From contig CAYQXY010000007.1 in the NCBI GenBank assembly GCA_964421595.1, forward strand, positions 62,001-126,000: a DNA stretch of 64,000 nucleotides, written 5' to 3'. This DNA comes from PXAP01 sp964421595. Its GTDB lineage: Bacteria; Bacteroidota; Bacteroidia; Bacteroidales; PUMT01. Of this stretch, positions 17,151 to 26,035 are shown piece by piece. How positions within the stretch are numbered: the first letter of the stretch is position 1; each line of letters starts with the position of its first letter. The position numbers were made by a program, and so were the translations under genes. The notes beneath the pieces are model-generated. The model did no database searches. It worked only from the letters and a program-made list of their open reading frames with translations, and had not been told where the DNA came from.

Positions 17151-18614
17151 ATGAATACGAGGATCTCCAGAACCGTTAATCTCCATGCATGTTTAATGTC
17201 AGTTGTTTATTTATTGTTCTTTCTCAGTCTTACTTCCTGTGGAAGAAGCTTCGCTTCAGTTCAGCAAAGGAAAACGGAAGTCACAATAGCAGGTGCACAA
17301 TTTCTTATCAACGGTGTCCCTACATATGAAGGCCGGATGTGGACTACCTCTTATGGCGGACAGTATTCTGTCGAGGGACTTCTGATGAATGCCAGGCTTG
17401 TCCAGGGCGTTTTCGATGACCTGAATCCACAAACCAGTGGGCAGTGGATCTATCCTGACACAAAGGAATGGGATCCTGACAGGAATACCCTTGAGTTTGT
17501 CAATGCCATGGCAGCATGGAAGGAACATGGTATGCTGGCATTTACATTGAATCTTCAGGGAGGCTGTCCCTATGGGTACTGTAATGATCAGCCCTGGGAT
17601 AACTCGGCCTTTTCGCCTGACGGCTCTTTAAGGGCAGGTTTTATGGATCGCCTTGAGATCATAATTGACCAGGCCGATGAACTTGGTATGGTGGTTATAC
17701 TGGGATATTTTTACTTTGGTCAGGATGAAAACCTTGAAGATGAGGAAGCTGTAAAAGACGCGGTTGTAAATGCGACACAATGGATACTTGAAAGGGGATA
17801 CACCAATGTAATTATTGAGATAAATAATGAATGTAATGTCAGGTACGACCACGATATACTTAAGTGCGACAGAGTGCATGAACTTATAGACCTTGCAAAA
17901 AATATCTCCATTGGAGGAAGGAGTCTTTATGTCAGTACATCACTTGGAGGAGGAGGAGTACCTCCGGCAAATATTGTCGCGTCTTCAGATTTTATTTTTT
18001 TACATGGGAATGGTGTCAGTGATCCGCAGCGGATGTTCAGAATGATCAGGGATGTGAGGCAAATGGATGAATACAGGCCTATGCCAATTGTAAATAATGA
18101 AGATGACCAGCCATGGCGCACAGCAGAACAGGGATGGGGTGAAGATGGCAATAATTTCACAGAATGTATTAAAAACTATGCATCATGGGGATTTTTTGAT
18201 TTCAGGTTTGAAAATGAACATGATGATTATAACAAGGGCTTTCAGAGTATACCGGTTAACTGGCAGATAACTTCTGAAAGAAAACGTGACTTCTTCGATC
18301 TCATGGCTCAGATTACCGGCAGTCCCGGAACACCGGTCATTGAGGCGGTCTTCACCGGTGAAACCGGCAATGTATCTGTAGATATTCAGCGTGTCAGGGA
18401 AGATGCCCAGATTGAGCAGATAATGCTTGTTATCAATAACGAAGTTGTATCAACCATTAAATCAACCCCGCTCGAATTCAGTATTGACGATATGCCTGTC
18501 GGTGAGCACTGGGTGAAAGTCAGGGCACTTTATCGATCCGGTGGTAATGAGGTAATTATCGAATCACCATATTACCGTAACCCCTGGTGGCCATATGGAG
18601 GTCCGCGAAGGTAA
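17151..18614 (+). CDS. Clan GH-A (GH5-like) glycoside hydrolase lipoprotein
   Basis: A 487-residue exported protein with a lipobox at LTSCG. The barrel (about 45-380) includes IIEINNECNV with E227 as likely acid/base after an Asn, and PIVNNEDD with E317 as likely nucleophile, the spacing expected of clan GH-A enzymes. A C-terminal beta-sandwich (about 385-475, VIEAVFTGETGNVSVDI onward) looks like an Ig/FN3-type module. I cannot fix the CAZy family: GH5 or an unassigned GH-A relative. It lies 97 bp after the fucosidase and is probably cotranscribed, so a role on the same glycan is likely. Confidence 0.7.
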   Translation: MNTRISRTVNLHACLMSVVYLLFFLSLTSCGRSFASVQQRKTEVTIAGAQFLINGVPTYEGRMWTTSYGGQYSVEGLLMNARLVQGVFDDLNPQTSGQWIYPDTKEWDPDRNTLEFVNAMAAWKEHGMLAFTLNLQGGCPYGYCNDQPWDNSAFSPDGSLRAGFMDRLEIIIDQADELGMVVILGYFYFGQDENLEDEEAVKDAVVNATQWILERGYTNVIIEINNECNVRYDHDILKCDRVHELIDLAKNISIGGRSLYVSTSLGGGGVPPANIVASSDFIFLHGNGVSDPQRMFRMIRDVRQMDEYRPMPIVNNEDDQPWRTAEQGWGEDGNNFTECIKNYASWGFFDFRFENEHDDYNKGFQSIPVNWQITSERKRDFFDLMAQITGSPGTPVIEAVFTGETGNVSVDIQRVREDAQIEQIMLVINNEVVSTIKSTPLEFSIDDMPVGEHWVKVRALYRSGGNEVIIESPYYRNPWWPYGGPRR

Positions 18615-18697
18615 AAACAAGGCCAAAAACCTGGGGCGAAGCTGCAATACCAAAATGAAGAATAAATTATATTAATCTAATGCCTAATTGAAATTAA

Positions 18698-20137
18698 ATG
18701 GGACACAGTTACGAAACAATAAATAAGGGGTACCTTATAGGACTTACGGTCGTCGCTACTCTTGGCGGACTATTATTTGGATATGATACCGCTGTTATTT
18801 CCGGTACTGTTGGATCTCTGGAGAGCTTTTTCATAGAGCCCCATGGATTGAGTGAAACGGCTGCCAATTCAATGCTTGGCATAGTTGTATCAAGTGCCCT
18901 TGTAGGGTGTGTAATTGGCGGATTGCTTGGCGGGATAGTAAGTCTGAAATTCGGACGTAAAAAAGGACTCATGCTGGCCGCATTGCTGTTCCTGATCTCT
19001 GCCTTAGGCTCTTCAATGCCTGAAATGTTTCTTGCTCCAATAGGCAGCGCCGATCATACATTTGTGAATATGTTTATTCTTTACAGGATAATAGGCGGTA
19101 TTGGTGTTGGAATGGCTTCCATGATGTCGCCTATGTATATTGCCGAAGTATCGCCGGCCCATATGAGGGGGAAGCTGGTTTCCTGGAACCAGTTTGCAAT
19201 AATTTTCGGCATGCTTGTAGTGTACTTTGTGAATTATTCCATATCCCTGAGAGGCGATGACCTGTGGTTGAATGAAATAGGGTGGAGATGGATGTTTGCA
19301 TCGGAAATGATCCCGGCCAGCCTGTTCCTCTTCTTCCTCTTCTTTGTCCCCGAAACACCCCGGTATCTGGTAATGCAAAATAATCAGGCAGGGGCATTGA
19401 ATGTGCTTACAAAAATTAACGGATCACAAATTGCCCGGAAGGTACTGGATGAGATAAATGAATCGCTGGGGCAAAAGAGAGGCAAACTGTTTTCATACGG
19501 GTTCGGAATAGTTGTAATTGGTATACTTCTTTCAGTGTTTCAGCAATTCGTGGGTATCAATGTTGTTCTCTACTATGCTCCTGAGATTTTCAGGAATATG
19601 GGGGCTGCAACTGATGTTGCGCTCCTGCAGACCGTTGTTGTGGGCTTTATAAATCTATCGTTTACAATTCTTGCGATTTTTACGGTAGATAAATTTGGCA
19701 GGAAACCTCTTATGATAATCGGAGCACTCGGAATGGCATTTTTTATGTTTGCACTGGGCTTGTCATTCTATTTTCAATCAGTAGGGATAGGTGCGCTTCT
19801 GTTTATGCTTGGTTATGTGGCGAGTTTTGCAATGAGCTGGGGGCCTGTGACATGGGTTTTACTCTCTGAGATTTATCCTAACCGTATCCGCGGACGAGCC
19901 ATGGCTATAGCTGTTGCCGCGCAATGGATCGCGAATTACCTTGTCAGCTGGACATTCCCGATGATGGATAAGAGCTCCTTCCTTACAAATCTTTTCAATC
20001 AGGGTTTCTCATACTGGATTTACGGATTCATGGGCGTCCTTGCAACCCTGTTCATATTGAAGTTTGTTCCTGAAACCAAAGGCAAGACCCTCGAGGAGAT
20101 GGAACACCTGTGGTCAGGGAAAAAAGTTAAAGGCTGA
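18698..20137 (+). CDS. MFS sugar:H+ symporter (XylE/SP family)
   Basis: A 479-residue protein with 12 predicted membrane helices and the sugar-porter signatures: GGLLFGYDTAVISGT in helix 1, FGRKKG after helix 2, PETPRYL before the central loop, QQFVGINVVLYYAPEIF in helix 7, DKFGRKPL, and the C-terminal PETKGKTLEEME. It closely follows the D-xylose:proton symporter pattern. It imports a monosaccharide, probably released by the two exported glycosidases encoded just upstream. Family call is very strong; the transported sugar (fucose, xylose, galactose) is open. Confidence 0.9.
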   Translation: MGHSYETINKGYLIGLTVVATLGGLLFGYDTAVISGTVGSLESFFIEPHGLSETAANSMLGIVVSSALVGCVIGGLLGGIVSLKFGRKKGLMLAALLFLISALGSSMPEMFLAPIGSADHTFVNMFILYRIIGGIGVGMASMMSPMYIAEVSPAHMRGKLVSWNQFAIIFGMLVVYFVNYSISLRGDDLWLNEIGWRWMFASEMIPASLFLFFLFFVPETPRYLVMQNNQAGALNVLTKINGSQIARKVLDEINESLGQKRGKLFSYGFGIVVIGILLSVFQQFVGINVVLYYAPEIFRNMGAATDVALLQTVVVGFINLSFTILAIFTVDKFGRKPLMIIGALGMAFFMFALGLSFYFQSVGIGALLFMLGYVASFAMSWGPVTWVLLSEIYPNRIRGRAMAIAVAAQWIANYLVSWTFPMMDKSSFLTNLFNQGFSYWIYGFMGVLATLFILKFVPETKGKTLEEMEHLWSGKKVKG

Positions 20138-20180
20138 TAAGACTTTATGTACTTTATTTTTTAAGTGACAACTATTTATT

Positions 20181-21437
20181 ATGAACTCCAGACGCGGTTT
20201 CATACGTAATGCATCACTTGCCGCTGCCGGTTCAGTGATAACTTCATCCTGCCGGAAAGTGCAGGGGCAGGAACAGGTTGAATATTCATTACTTGACAAT
20301 ATACTGGTTCAGCCGGTTTTGAAAAGGCATTATTTTACTTCTCCGGTAATTATTGAATCTCTGGAGTTGCTTCGTTATCAGGATAATTTTTTGTGTATTG
20401 TACGATCCAAAGAGGGTGCAACCGGTATATCAGTCTCCAATAACATGCAGATGAAGTCACTCTATCCGATTTTCATTCACCGCATGCAGCAATTTTTTAT
20501 AGGCAGGGATGCACTTGAACTGGAAAAACTTCTGGATGAGGTATATGTTCATCAGAGCAATTATAAGCTTCAAGGGCTTCCGCTCTGGGTACCCCTTGCG
20601 ACCATTGAGTTTGCAATACTGGATATGCTCGGACACATTTCCGGTAAATCTATGGGAGAACTGATTGGGGATATCCATAATACAGAAGTTGCAGTTTATC
20701 AGGCAAATAACTACAGGGGGCGGTCGGCCGAAGAATCGGTTGCATTGATTAAGGAGCATGTCGAACGGACAAAGGCAAGGGCGCTGAAATTTAAAGTCGG
20801 CGGACGAATGAGCAACAATGCCGATTATCCTCCCGGAAGAACTGAAAAGTTAATACCTCTGATCAGAAAAGCTTTTAACGATGAGATGACCATCTATGCC
20901 GATTCAAACGGATCCTATACTGCAAGTGAGGCCATACGTATCGGCAGACTAATGGAGGAGCAAGGGTTTGATTTCTATGAAGAGCCGGTTCCTTTTGACT
21001 GGTATGAGGAGACAAAACAGGTGACAGATGCCCTCTCAATTCCGGTGGCAGGTGGTGAGCAGGAACCGTCGATGCATAATTTCCGTTGGTTGATAGGCAA
21101 CCGTGCACTGGACATTGTCCAGCCCGATATGTTCTATTTCGGGGGAATGATCCGCTCTATGAAAGTGGCGCTTATGGCACACGCCATGAATAAACCATGT
21201 GTTCCCCATATTTCCGGTTCCGGACTGGGATACCTGTATATGATGCATTTTGTTTCGGCCATCCCGAATGCCGGCCCCTATCACGAGTTCAAAGGATTTA
21301 ACAGGGATATTCCGCTTGAGTGCCCGACATCAAGTCTTGAGAGTGAAGAAGGAGTCGTTACCGTGCCTTCGGGACCGGGACTGGGGGTACTTATAGATCC
21401 TGACTTTATAAAAAAACATCAGGTTGTCAGAGCATAG
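20181..21437 (+). CDS. Tat-exported enolase-superfamily enzyme (mandelate racemase-like)
   Basis: A 418-residue protein. The N-terminus NSRRGFIRNASLAAAG is a twin-arginine signal. The barrel carries a KxK pair (K203, K205), metal ligands D241, E267/E268 and E293 (DSNG, EEP, GGEQE), and H343 (PHISGSG), the layout of the mandelate racemase subgroup. Such enzymes dehydrate sugar acids or cycloisomerise lactones. It is the last gene of the GH29 operon (43 bp after the symporter), which suggests an acid sugar such as fuconate or galactonate. Export is unusual for a sugar-acid dehydratase. The exact substrate cannot be read. Confidence 0.8.
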   Translation: MNSRRGFIRNASLAAAGSVITSSCRKVQGQEQVEYSLLDNILVQPVLKRHYFTSPVIIESLELLRYQDNFLCIVRSKEGATGISVSNNMQMKSLYPIFIHRMQQFFIGRDALELEKLLDEVYVHQSNYKLQGLPLWVPLATIEFAILDMLGHISGKSMGELIGDIHNTEVAVYQANNYRGRSAEESVALIKEHVERTKARALKFKVGGRMSNNADYPPGRTEKLIPLIRKAFNDEMTIYADSNGSYTASEAIRIGRLMEEQGFDFYEEPVPFDWYEETKQVTDALSIPVAGGEQEPSMHNFRWLIGNRALDIVQPDMFYFGGMIRSMKVALMAHAMNKPCVPHISGSGLGYLYMMHFVSAIPNAGPYHEFKGFNRDIPLECPTSSLESEEGVVTVPSGPGLGVLIDPDFIKKHQVVRA

Positions 21438-21459
21438 TTTTAAGCCATAGTATGCAGGC

Positions 21460-22539
21460 CTATTTTCTTTCCACGCCAATTCCTGGCTGACTATTCCCTA
21501 ACATATAGTACGGATCGGCAAATTCAGGCCCGCCTTTGAAGGGTTCCTGATCCGGCCTGAGGTGCGGATCGAGGTCTATAAAATCAAATCCGCCAAGGCC
21601 TGCGGCAAAATGAACGGCGCAAGCCAGTCCCAGACTGGTTTCCAGCATACAACCGGTCATAAGTTTAATATTTGCACTCCGGGCAATGGCAGCAATGTCA
21701 AGTGCCTCTACTATTCCTGATTTCATTAATTTAATATTGATCACATCAGCACATCCGGTCCTGACAATATTTATGGCATCTGCTGCTGTAAACACCGACT
21801 CATCGGCGGCAACAGGCACCGAAGTGCGGTCTTTAACATATCTCATGCCTTCGAGGTCACTCTTTAAAACCGGCTGTTCAAAAAGGTCAGGTCGTATTTT
21901 GTTTCTATCAAGCTCTTCAAGGAAATAGGCTGCTTCACCGGGTGAGAATCCCTGGTTTGCATCAAGAATTAATCCGCAACCAGGCGCACCATCGAGTATT
22001 GCCATGATCCTGTCAATATCATCGGCTATATTCTTGCCTACTTTCGTTTTAATTTTCCTGTATCCCTTGTTTGCCAGCCTGGCTGCATTTGAGCGGGCGG
22101 TTTCCGGTGTCACTATATCTATTGTGTAATCAGTTTCAATTTTATCGACAGCTCCCCCGAAAAACCTGAAGAGTGGAATATTCAGCGATTTGGTGAAGGC
22201 ATCTATCATAGCCATTTCAATAGCACATCTTGCAGTTACCTGTACCCCGAACACGCTTTTCAAATGTTTTGATACCGACCGGTAATCTGAAACATCCTTG
22301 CCGGAAAGATAGTCTGTTACGCTGTTCAGGACGGCCAGGACGGTGGACTGGTTTTCTCCGTTAATTGGTTCCAGGGGTGCCGCTTCTCCATATCCTGTTA
22401 TCCCATTCTCAAGCTCAAGACTGATAAGTAGGTTTTCTATACTCAGTTTTTTTCCGATAGCAATAGTAAAAGGCTCATCCAGCAAGATATTAATTGGTTC
22501 AATTGATATTTTTCTTATAATCATTGGTTGCATTTTCAT
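21460..22539 (-). CDS. Dipeptide epimerase (L-Ala-D/L-Glu type)
   Basis: A 359-residue enolase-superfamily protein of the muconate-lactonising subgroup. Catalytic lysines K164/K166 (KTKVG) and K270 (NIKLMKSG) face each other, metal ligands are D193, E221 and D246, and D322-L-D324 near the C-terminus is the pair that binds the dipeptide ammonium group in Ala-Glu epimerases. It has no signal, so it acts in the cytoplasm. It converges with the Tat enzyme on the other strand (22-bp gap). Its start codon lies inside a dispersed repeat (copy B), a region that is also found upstream of the GH29 operon. With the M20 peptidase upstream it suggests use of murein-type or other dipeptides. Confidence 0.85.
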   Translation of the reverse strand: MKMQPMIIRKISIEPINILLDEPFTIAIGKKLSIENLLISLELENGITGYGEAAPLEPINGENQSTVLAVLNSVTDYLSGKDVSDYRSVSKHLKSVFGVQVTARCAIEMAMIDAFTKSLNIPLFRFFGGAVDKIETDYTIDIVTPETARSNAARLANKGYRKIKTKVGKNIADDIDRIMAILDGAPGCGLILDANQGFSPGEAAYFLEELDRNKIRPDLFEQPVLKSDLEGMRYVKDRTSVPVAADESVFTAADAINIVRTGCADVINIKLMKSGIVEALDIAAIARSANIKLMTGCMLETSLGLACAVHFAAGLGGFDFIDLDPHLRPDQEPFKGGPEFADPYYMLGNSQPGIGVERK

Positions 22540-22652
22540 TCGAATTATTTAAGATTATTAATCTATATATAAGTAAGTTACATTTACCGGTCACGTGGTT
22601 ACCACGATTGTATCACCCATAGATTATCCGGTTTCTTCTTGTGTGCCCTGGT
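22534..22652 (-). repeat. Dispersed structured repeat, copy B
   Basis: About 80% identical to 14549-14667 (copy A) in inverted orientation. The segment ends at the start codon of the dipeptide epimerase, so the repeat supplies the 5' untranslated region and first codons of that gene. The mini-hairpin CGTGG-TAA-CCACG is preserved by paired changes relative to copy A. The two copies bracket about 7.9 kb. Confidence 0.7.
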
Positions 22653-22687
22653 AGTTAAGCTGGTAATTCATATTTAGCTTTTCAATT

Positions 22688-22715
22688 CCGATGGATCACC
22701 CATTCGTGGGAGATT
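22688..22715. repeat. Hairpin module of the dispersed repeat
   Basis: ATGGATCACCCA-TTCG-TGGGAGATTCAT forms a 12-bp stem with two mismatches and a TTCG/CGAA loop. The same arms occur, 33 bp apart, in copy A at 14532-14596. The stop codon of the alpha-oxoamine synthase gene lies inside this hairpin, so it may also act as an attenuator between that gene and the epimerase gene. Confidence 0.55.
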
Positions 22716-23808
22716 CATTCCTCCATTTTTTTAGAATTTTCAATAGGAAATCAGTCTGTCGTTTTGTATGACTGATTGAAACAGTTATTCGAACTACATG
22801 CTGTTCAAGTTTATTGGGATAGATCACTGCCGGGATTATAATTCCGTTTTGCTCCAAAAACAATGATAAATTTTTCGCGGTGGAAAGCGAATTACAGAAG
22901 AGCGGTATTATGGGTGTATCATCAGTGGATGTATCAAAACCCAGATTAATTATTTCCGCTCTTAACCGTGTGGTCTTTGAAATAAGCTCCTGTCTTAAAC
23001 CCGGGTTTGCAGCAATTAAATTCAAGGCAGCAATTCCGGCGGCAACTGCAGGTGGCGGAAGTGCTGTAGACGCCTTGTACTGAGAAGTTCTTTCTCTAAG
23101 CGAGTTAATGAATTTTTTTGAACCTGAGATGAATCCCCCATAACTTCCAAGAGCTTTACTTAAAGTTTCAGTCTGGTAAATATCTTTCTCATTTTCGAGG
23201 TAAAAATGCTCGGGAGTGCCAAGTCCGTTTTTTCCCAGGATTCCGGTTGAATGGGCATCATCCACAATCAGCTTTGCATTGAACTTAACTGAAAGCCTGA
23301 AAATTTCAGCAAGGGGCGCGATTTTCCCCGTAAGGGCAAAGACCCCGTCGGTTATGATCAGCGGATCAGATTCGGGTGGCAGTTCCTTTAGAAGTTTTTC
23401 AAGGCTGACAGGGTTGCAATGGTCATAAAGCCTGACGCTTCTTACCCCTTTCGGAATGCTTTCCAGGATACTGGGATGCGAATTTATGTCTGCTAATACA
23501 ACCGATTCAGGTTTCGACAATGCGCTGAGTATAATGCTGTTTCCCTGGTAACCAGAAGGGAATAGTATTGTATCTTCCCTGTTTTTAAATTCAGATAATC
23601 TTTTTTCAAGTTCAATATGCAGATCAGAGGTACCTGTGGTTAGCCGGGATGCCGAAAAGTTTACCCCGTATTTTCTGATAGCGGCGATTGCAGCCTTTTT
23701 TATTTCAGGATGATAAGCCAGTCCCAGATAATTATTGCCCCCAAAATAAGAATATGTTCTGCCGTTGCTGGTTACATAACTACCTTTAATACTGCTGAGA
23801 ATGATCAT
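22696..23808 (-). CDS. PLP alpha-oxoamine synthase (BioF/KBL-like)
   Basis: A 370-residue aminotransferase-fold protein. NNYLGLAYHPEI, DDAHSTGILGKNGLG and TLSKALGSYGG, with K218 as PLP lysine, are alpha-oxoamine synthase signatures. Known members join an amino acid to an acyl-CoA with loss of CO2 (8-amino-7-oxononanoate synthase, 2-amino-3-ketobutyrate CoA ligase). At 370 residues it is a little shorter than BioF (about 385), lacking the first helix. Its neighbours are not biotin genes, so BioF function is doubtful; KBL-like cleavage of a 2-amino-3-oxo acid fits a catabolic operon. Forty-one bases separate it from the DHDPS-like gene. Confidence 0.8.
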   Translation of the reverse strand: MIILSSIKGSYVTSNGRTYSYFGGNNYLGLAYHPEIKKAAIAAIRKYGVNFSASRLTTGTSDLHIELEKRLSEFKNREDTILFPSGYQGNSIILSALSKPESVVLADINSHPSILESIPKGVRSVRLYDHCNPVSLEKLLKELPPESDPLIITDGVFALTGKIAPLAEIFRLSVKFNAKLIVDDAHSTGILGKNGLGTPEHFYLENEKDIYQTETLSKALGSYGGFISGSKKFINSLRERTSQYKASTALPPPAVAAGIAALNLIAANPGLRQELISKTTRLRAEIINLGFDTSTDDTPIIPLFCNSLSTAKNLSLFLEQNGIIIPAVIYPNKLEQHVVRITVSISHTKRQTDFLLKILKKWRNESPTNG

Positions 23809-23849
23809 AAACTGAGTTTAAATTTAATCCTGGTAAAGTGTAAAACCGA

Positions 23850-24920
23850 TCACGGTTTCATCCATTTTTGAATGTTTTCCGAAACAAAGCTGTCATCATT
23901 AAGTTCGGGGTACTGTCTGTATACCCGGTCAATCTCCTCCATCTGACCGGGTGACAATACCTCATTCTCATCAAGCGTCCACAATCCTTCCAGTATTCCC
24001 TGACGGCGAAGAACCTCGTGGATTCCCGCAATGCATCCTGCAAAATTATTTGCCGGATCGAAAAAGGCAGCATTACAGTCAGTTATGCTGACATTAAGGC
24101 TGAGCAACTCCTGCAGGTTTTCACGGTAATCCGGTTTCCGGATATTTTCCAGCAGTTTGACAGCTGAACGTGTCCACACGGCCCAGTGTCCGAGCAGTCC
24201 GCCAACAACCCTTTTACGGATTACCCGATCGTTTACTGTTATCCTGTATTCAGTAAGCAAATCAACCAGGATATTGTCATCATTACCTGTGTACAAAGCT
24301 ATTTCTTCCGACCTTCCCGATTCGGCTACACCCCTGACAACATCAAGTGTCTGGTACCTGTTGAATGGTGCCATTTTAATGGCAACAACATTATCAATAG
24401 CTGCAAAATCTCTCCAGAAATCAACATCAAGTTTTCTTCCTCCAACCGCAGGTTGTAAATAGAACCCGATTACAGGTATTATTCTGGCAACTGCCCGGCA
24501 ATGATCGAGCAATTCTTTATTAGAAGAGTCTTTAAGGGCTGCCAGACTTAACAGCACTGCATGGTAACCGTACTTTAAAGCCAGTCCGGCTTCCTTTAAT
24601 GCCTGGTCGGTTCGCCCTGTAACTCCTGCAACGCGAATAACAGGTTTTCCTGTGTTCGTGGTGAACCTGTCGAATTCTTCCTGTGCCAGTTCAAGAATCC
24701 ATTCGAAAAGGTTGAATTCAGGAAGCCTTATAGCAAATTGTGTAGTGTGGACAGCCACCGCTACGCCACCGGCCCCTGCTTCAAGATAATAACGCATAAG
24801 GGCGCGCTGCCTTCTGATATCAGGTTTTCGTTTGTCATTTAGTGCCAGAGGGAGTGCAGGAATTACAACTCCTTTATGCAGTAAATCTGTTATCTCTTCC
24901 GGCAGTTCCGTGTAGTGCAT
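23850..24920 (-). CDS. Dihydrodipicolinate synthase/N-acetylneuraminate lyase family aldolase
   Basis: A 356-residue class I aldolase. The Schiff-base lysine is K182 (VVAIKMAPFNR), the catalytic tyrosine is Y154 (IGFYLQP, in place of the usual YNxP), and the barrel continues with YTGNDDN. It is longer than DapA (about 292) owing to insertions and a C-terminal tail. The family condenses or cleaves pyruvate-aldehyde adducts. Since DapA residues are only partly kept and the operon is catabolic, lysine synthesis is unlikely. It belongs to the - strand operon of region 3. Confidence 0.8.
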   Translation of the reverse strand: MHYTELPEEITDLLHKGVVIPALPLALNDKRKPDIRRQRALMRYYLEAGAGGVAVAVHTTQFAIRLPEFNLFEWILELAQEEFDRFTTNTGKPVIRVAGVTGRTDQALKEAGLALKYGYHAVLLSLAALKDSSNKELLDHCRAVARIIPVIGFYLQPAVGGRKLDVDFWRDFAAIDNVVAIKMAPFNRYQTLDVVRGVAESGRSEEIALYTGNDDNILVDLLTEYRITVNDRVIRKRVVGGLLGHWAVWTRSAVKLLENIRKPDYRENLQELLSLNVSITDCNAAFFDPANNFAGCIAGIHEVLRRQGILEGLWTLDENEVLSPGQMEEIDRVYRQYPELNDDSFVSENIQKWMKP

Positions 24921-24985
24921 TATCAGGTAATTTTAAATAAAATTTTCAGAATATGTATAATTTAAAAGGATATTTACACTTTTTA

Positions 24986-24995
24986 NNNNNNNNNN
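24986..24995. other. Assembly gap (10 N)
   Basis: Ten N between the SDR stop codon (24997) and the 5' side of the DHDPS-like gene. The two flanks may be joined only by read pairs, so the true distance is unknown and operon continuity across this point is not proved. Confidence 1.
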
Positions 24996-24996
24996 T

Positions 24997-26034
24997 TTAA
25001 TATTTACCATCCCTTACTTCGAAACGTGTAGGCTTCCCGAGGGTTTTACCATCCCGGGCAATCCAGTCTGCCGTCCATTTTATCACCTGGCTTATTGGAA
25101 CCTTCGGAGGGCTGAACAGCCTGTATGCTTCCCGTGAATTGCTTAACAATGCAGTCCTGGCTTCTTCTCCCTCAAAGGTAACGTCAGTTCCCATTAGCTG
25201 CCCGAATTCCAGTGCTACTTCCCTGACAGACAGGGTGTCCGGTCCTGTTATATTTAATACCTTCGGAGGGGTTCGGGATAATTCAAGGGATCGAAGCACA
25301 ACATCATTTGAGTCGCCTTGCCAGATCACATTAAAATAGCCCATATCCAGGTTGACCGGCAGCTTATTTTTGACCTTTGTTGCAATATCGACGAGTACTC
25401 CGTACCTGAGTTCGACCGAATAATTCAACCTGATTATGGAAACCGGTGTTTTGAATCTGTTGCTTCCATATTCGAACATCCTTTCCCTCCCAAGGCACGA
25501 TTGGGCATATTCACCAACGGGATGAGGGATATCTGATTCGAGGGAACCTCCAGATCCGACAGGAACAAGAGGATAGACACAGCCAGTGGAGAATGTAACA
25601 ATCCTGGAATTGGCAAAATGTTCAGCTACCATGGCCGGCATAAAGGAATTTACCGCCCAGGTAAGCGAAAGATTATCAACTGATCCGAATTTCATTCCGG
25701 CAAGAAAAAACACATTTCTCAGTTTTGGCAGCTTCCTGATGAAATTGATATCAAGCAGGTCGCCTTTTATGGTTTCAATCCCCGCCTTTTCAATTTTTTC
25801 CCGCTGGTCAGCAGAACTGAATTGAGATACCCCGATTATTTTCTTCTTCACGCCGGCCTCGTCACAGGCCCTCTTTGCCATCTGCGCAAGCGAAAGACCT
25901 ATCTTGCCTGCAATTCCCAGAAAAATCAGATCACCATCAACATTTGAGAACATATTTATTACATCTTCACCGGGACGGGATAATAATTCATCCAGTTTTT
26001 CTTCACTGTCTATTACATCGGGAAACTCATTCAT
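24997..26034 (-). CDS. Extended SDR (NAD-dependent epimerase/dehydratase-like)
   Basis: A 345-residue Rossmann protein. G40-I-A-G43-K-I-G46 is the nucleotide motif, and FSTGCVYPL carries the serine/threonine of the active site. At the position of the usual YxxxK it has E-Y-A-Q-S-C-L-G-R-E: the Tyr is present but the Lys is Cys. That change may alter or abolish classical SDR catalysis. Its start is one base after the M20 gene stop, so the two are translationally coupled. The stop codon is one base from the assembly gap but the reading frame is complete. Substrate unknown. Confidence 0.75.
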   Translation of the reverse strand: MNEFPDVIDSEEKLDELLSRPGEDVINMFSNVDGDLIFLGIAGKIGLSLAQMAKRACDEAGVKKKIIGVSQFSSADQREKIEKAGIETIKGDLLDINFIRKLPKLRNVFFLAGMKFGSVDNLSLTWAVNSFMPAMVAEHFANSRIVTFSTGCVYPLVPVGSGGSLESDIPHPVGEYAQSCLGRERMFEYGSNRFKTPVSIIRLNYSVELRYGVLVDIATKVKNKLPVNLDMGYFNVIWQGDSNDVVLRSLELSRTPPKVLNITGPDTLSVREVALEFGQLMGTDVTFEGEEARTALLSNSREAYRLFSPPKVPISQVIKWTADWIARDGKTLGKPTRFEVRDGKY

Positions 26035-26035
26035 A

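Noticed and set aside
14532..22715. Transposon with terminal inverted repeats
   Set aside because: The inverted copies are only about 80% alike, copy B contains a gene start, no transposase lies between them and no target duplication is visible; kept as an unexplained repeat.
22696..23808. BioF of biotin synthesis
   Set aside because: The fold fits, but no other bio gene is nearby and the operon looks catabolic, so only the superfamily is assigned.
23850..24920. DapA of lysine synthesis
   Set aside because: The family lysine and tyrosine are present but the YNxP motif is YLQP, the protein is about 60 residues too long, and no lysine genes adjoin.
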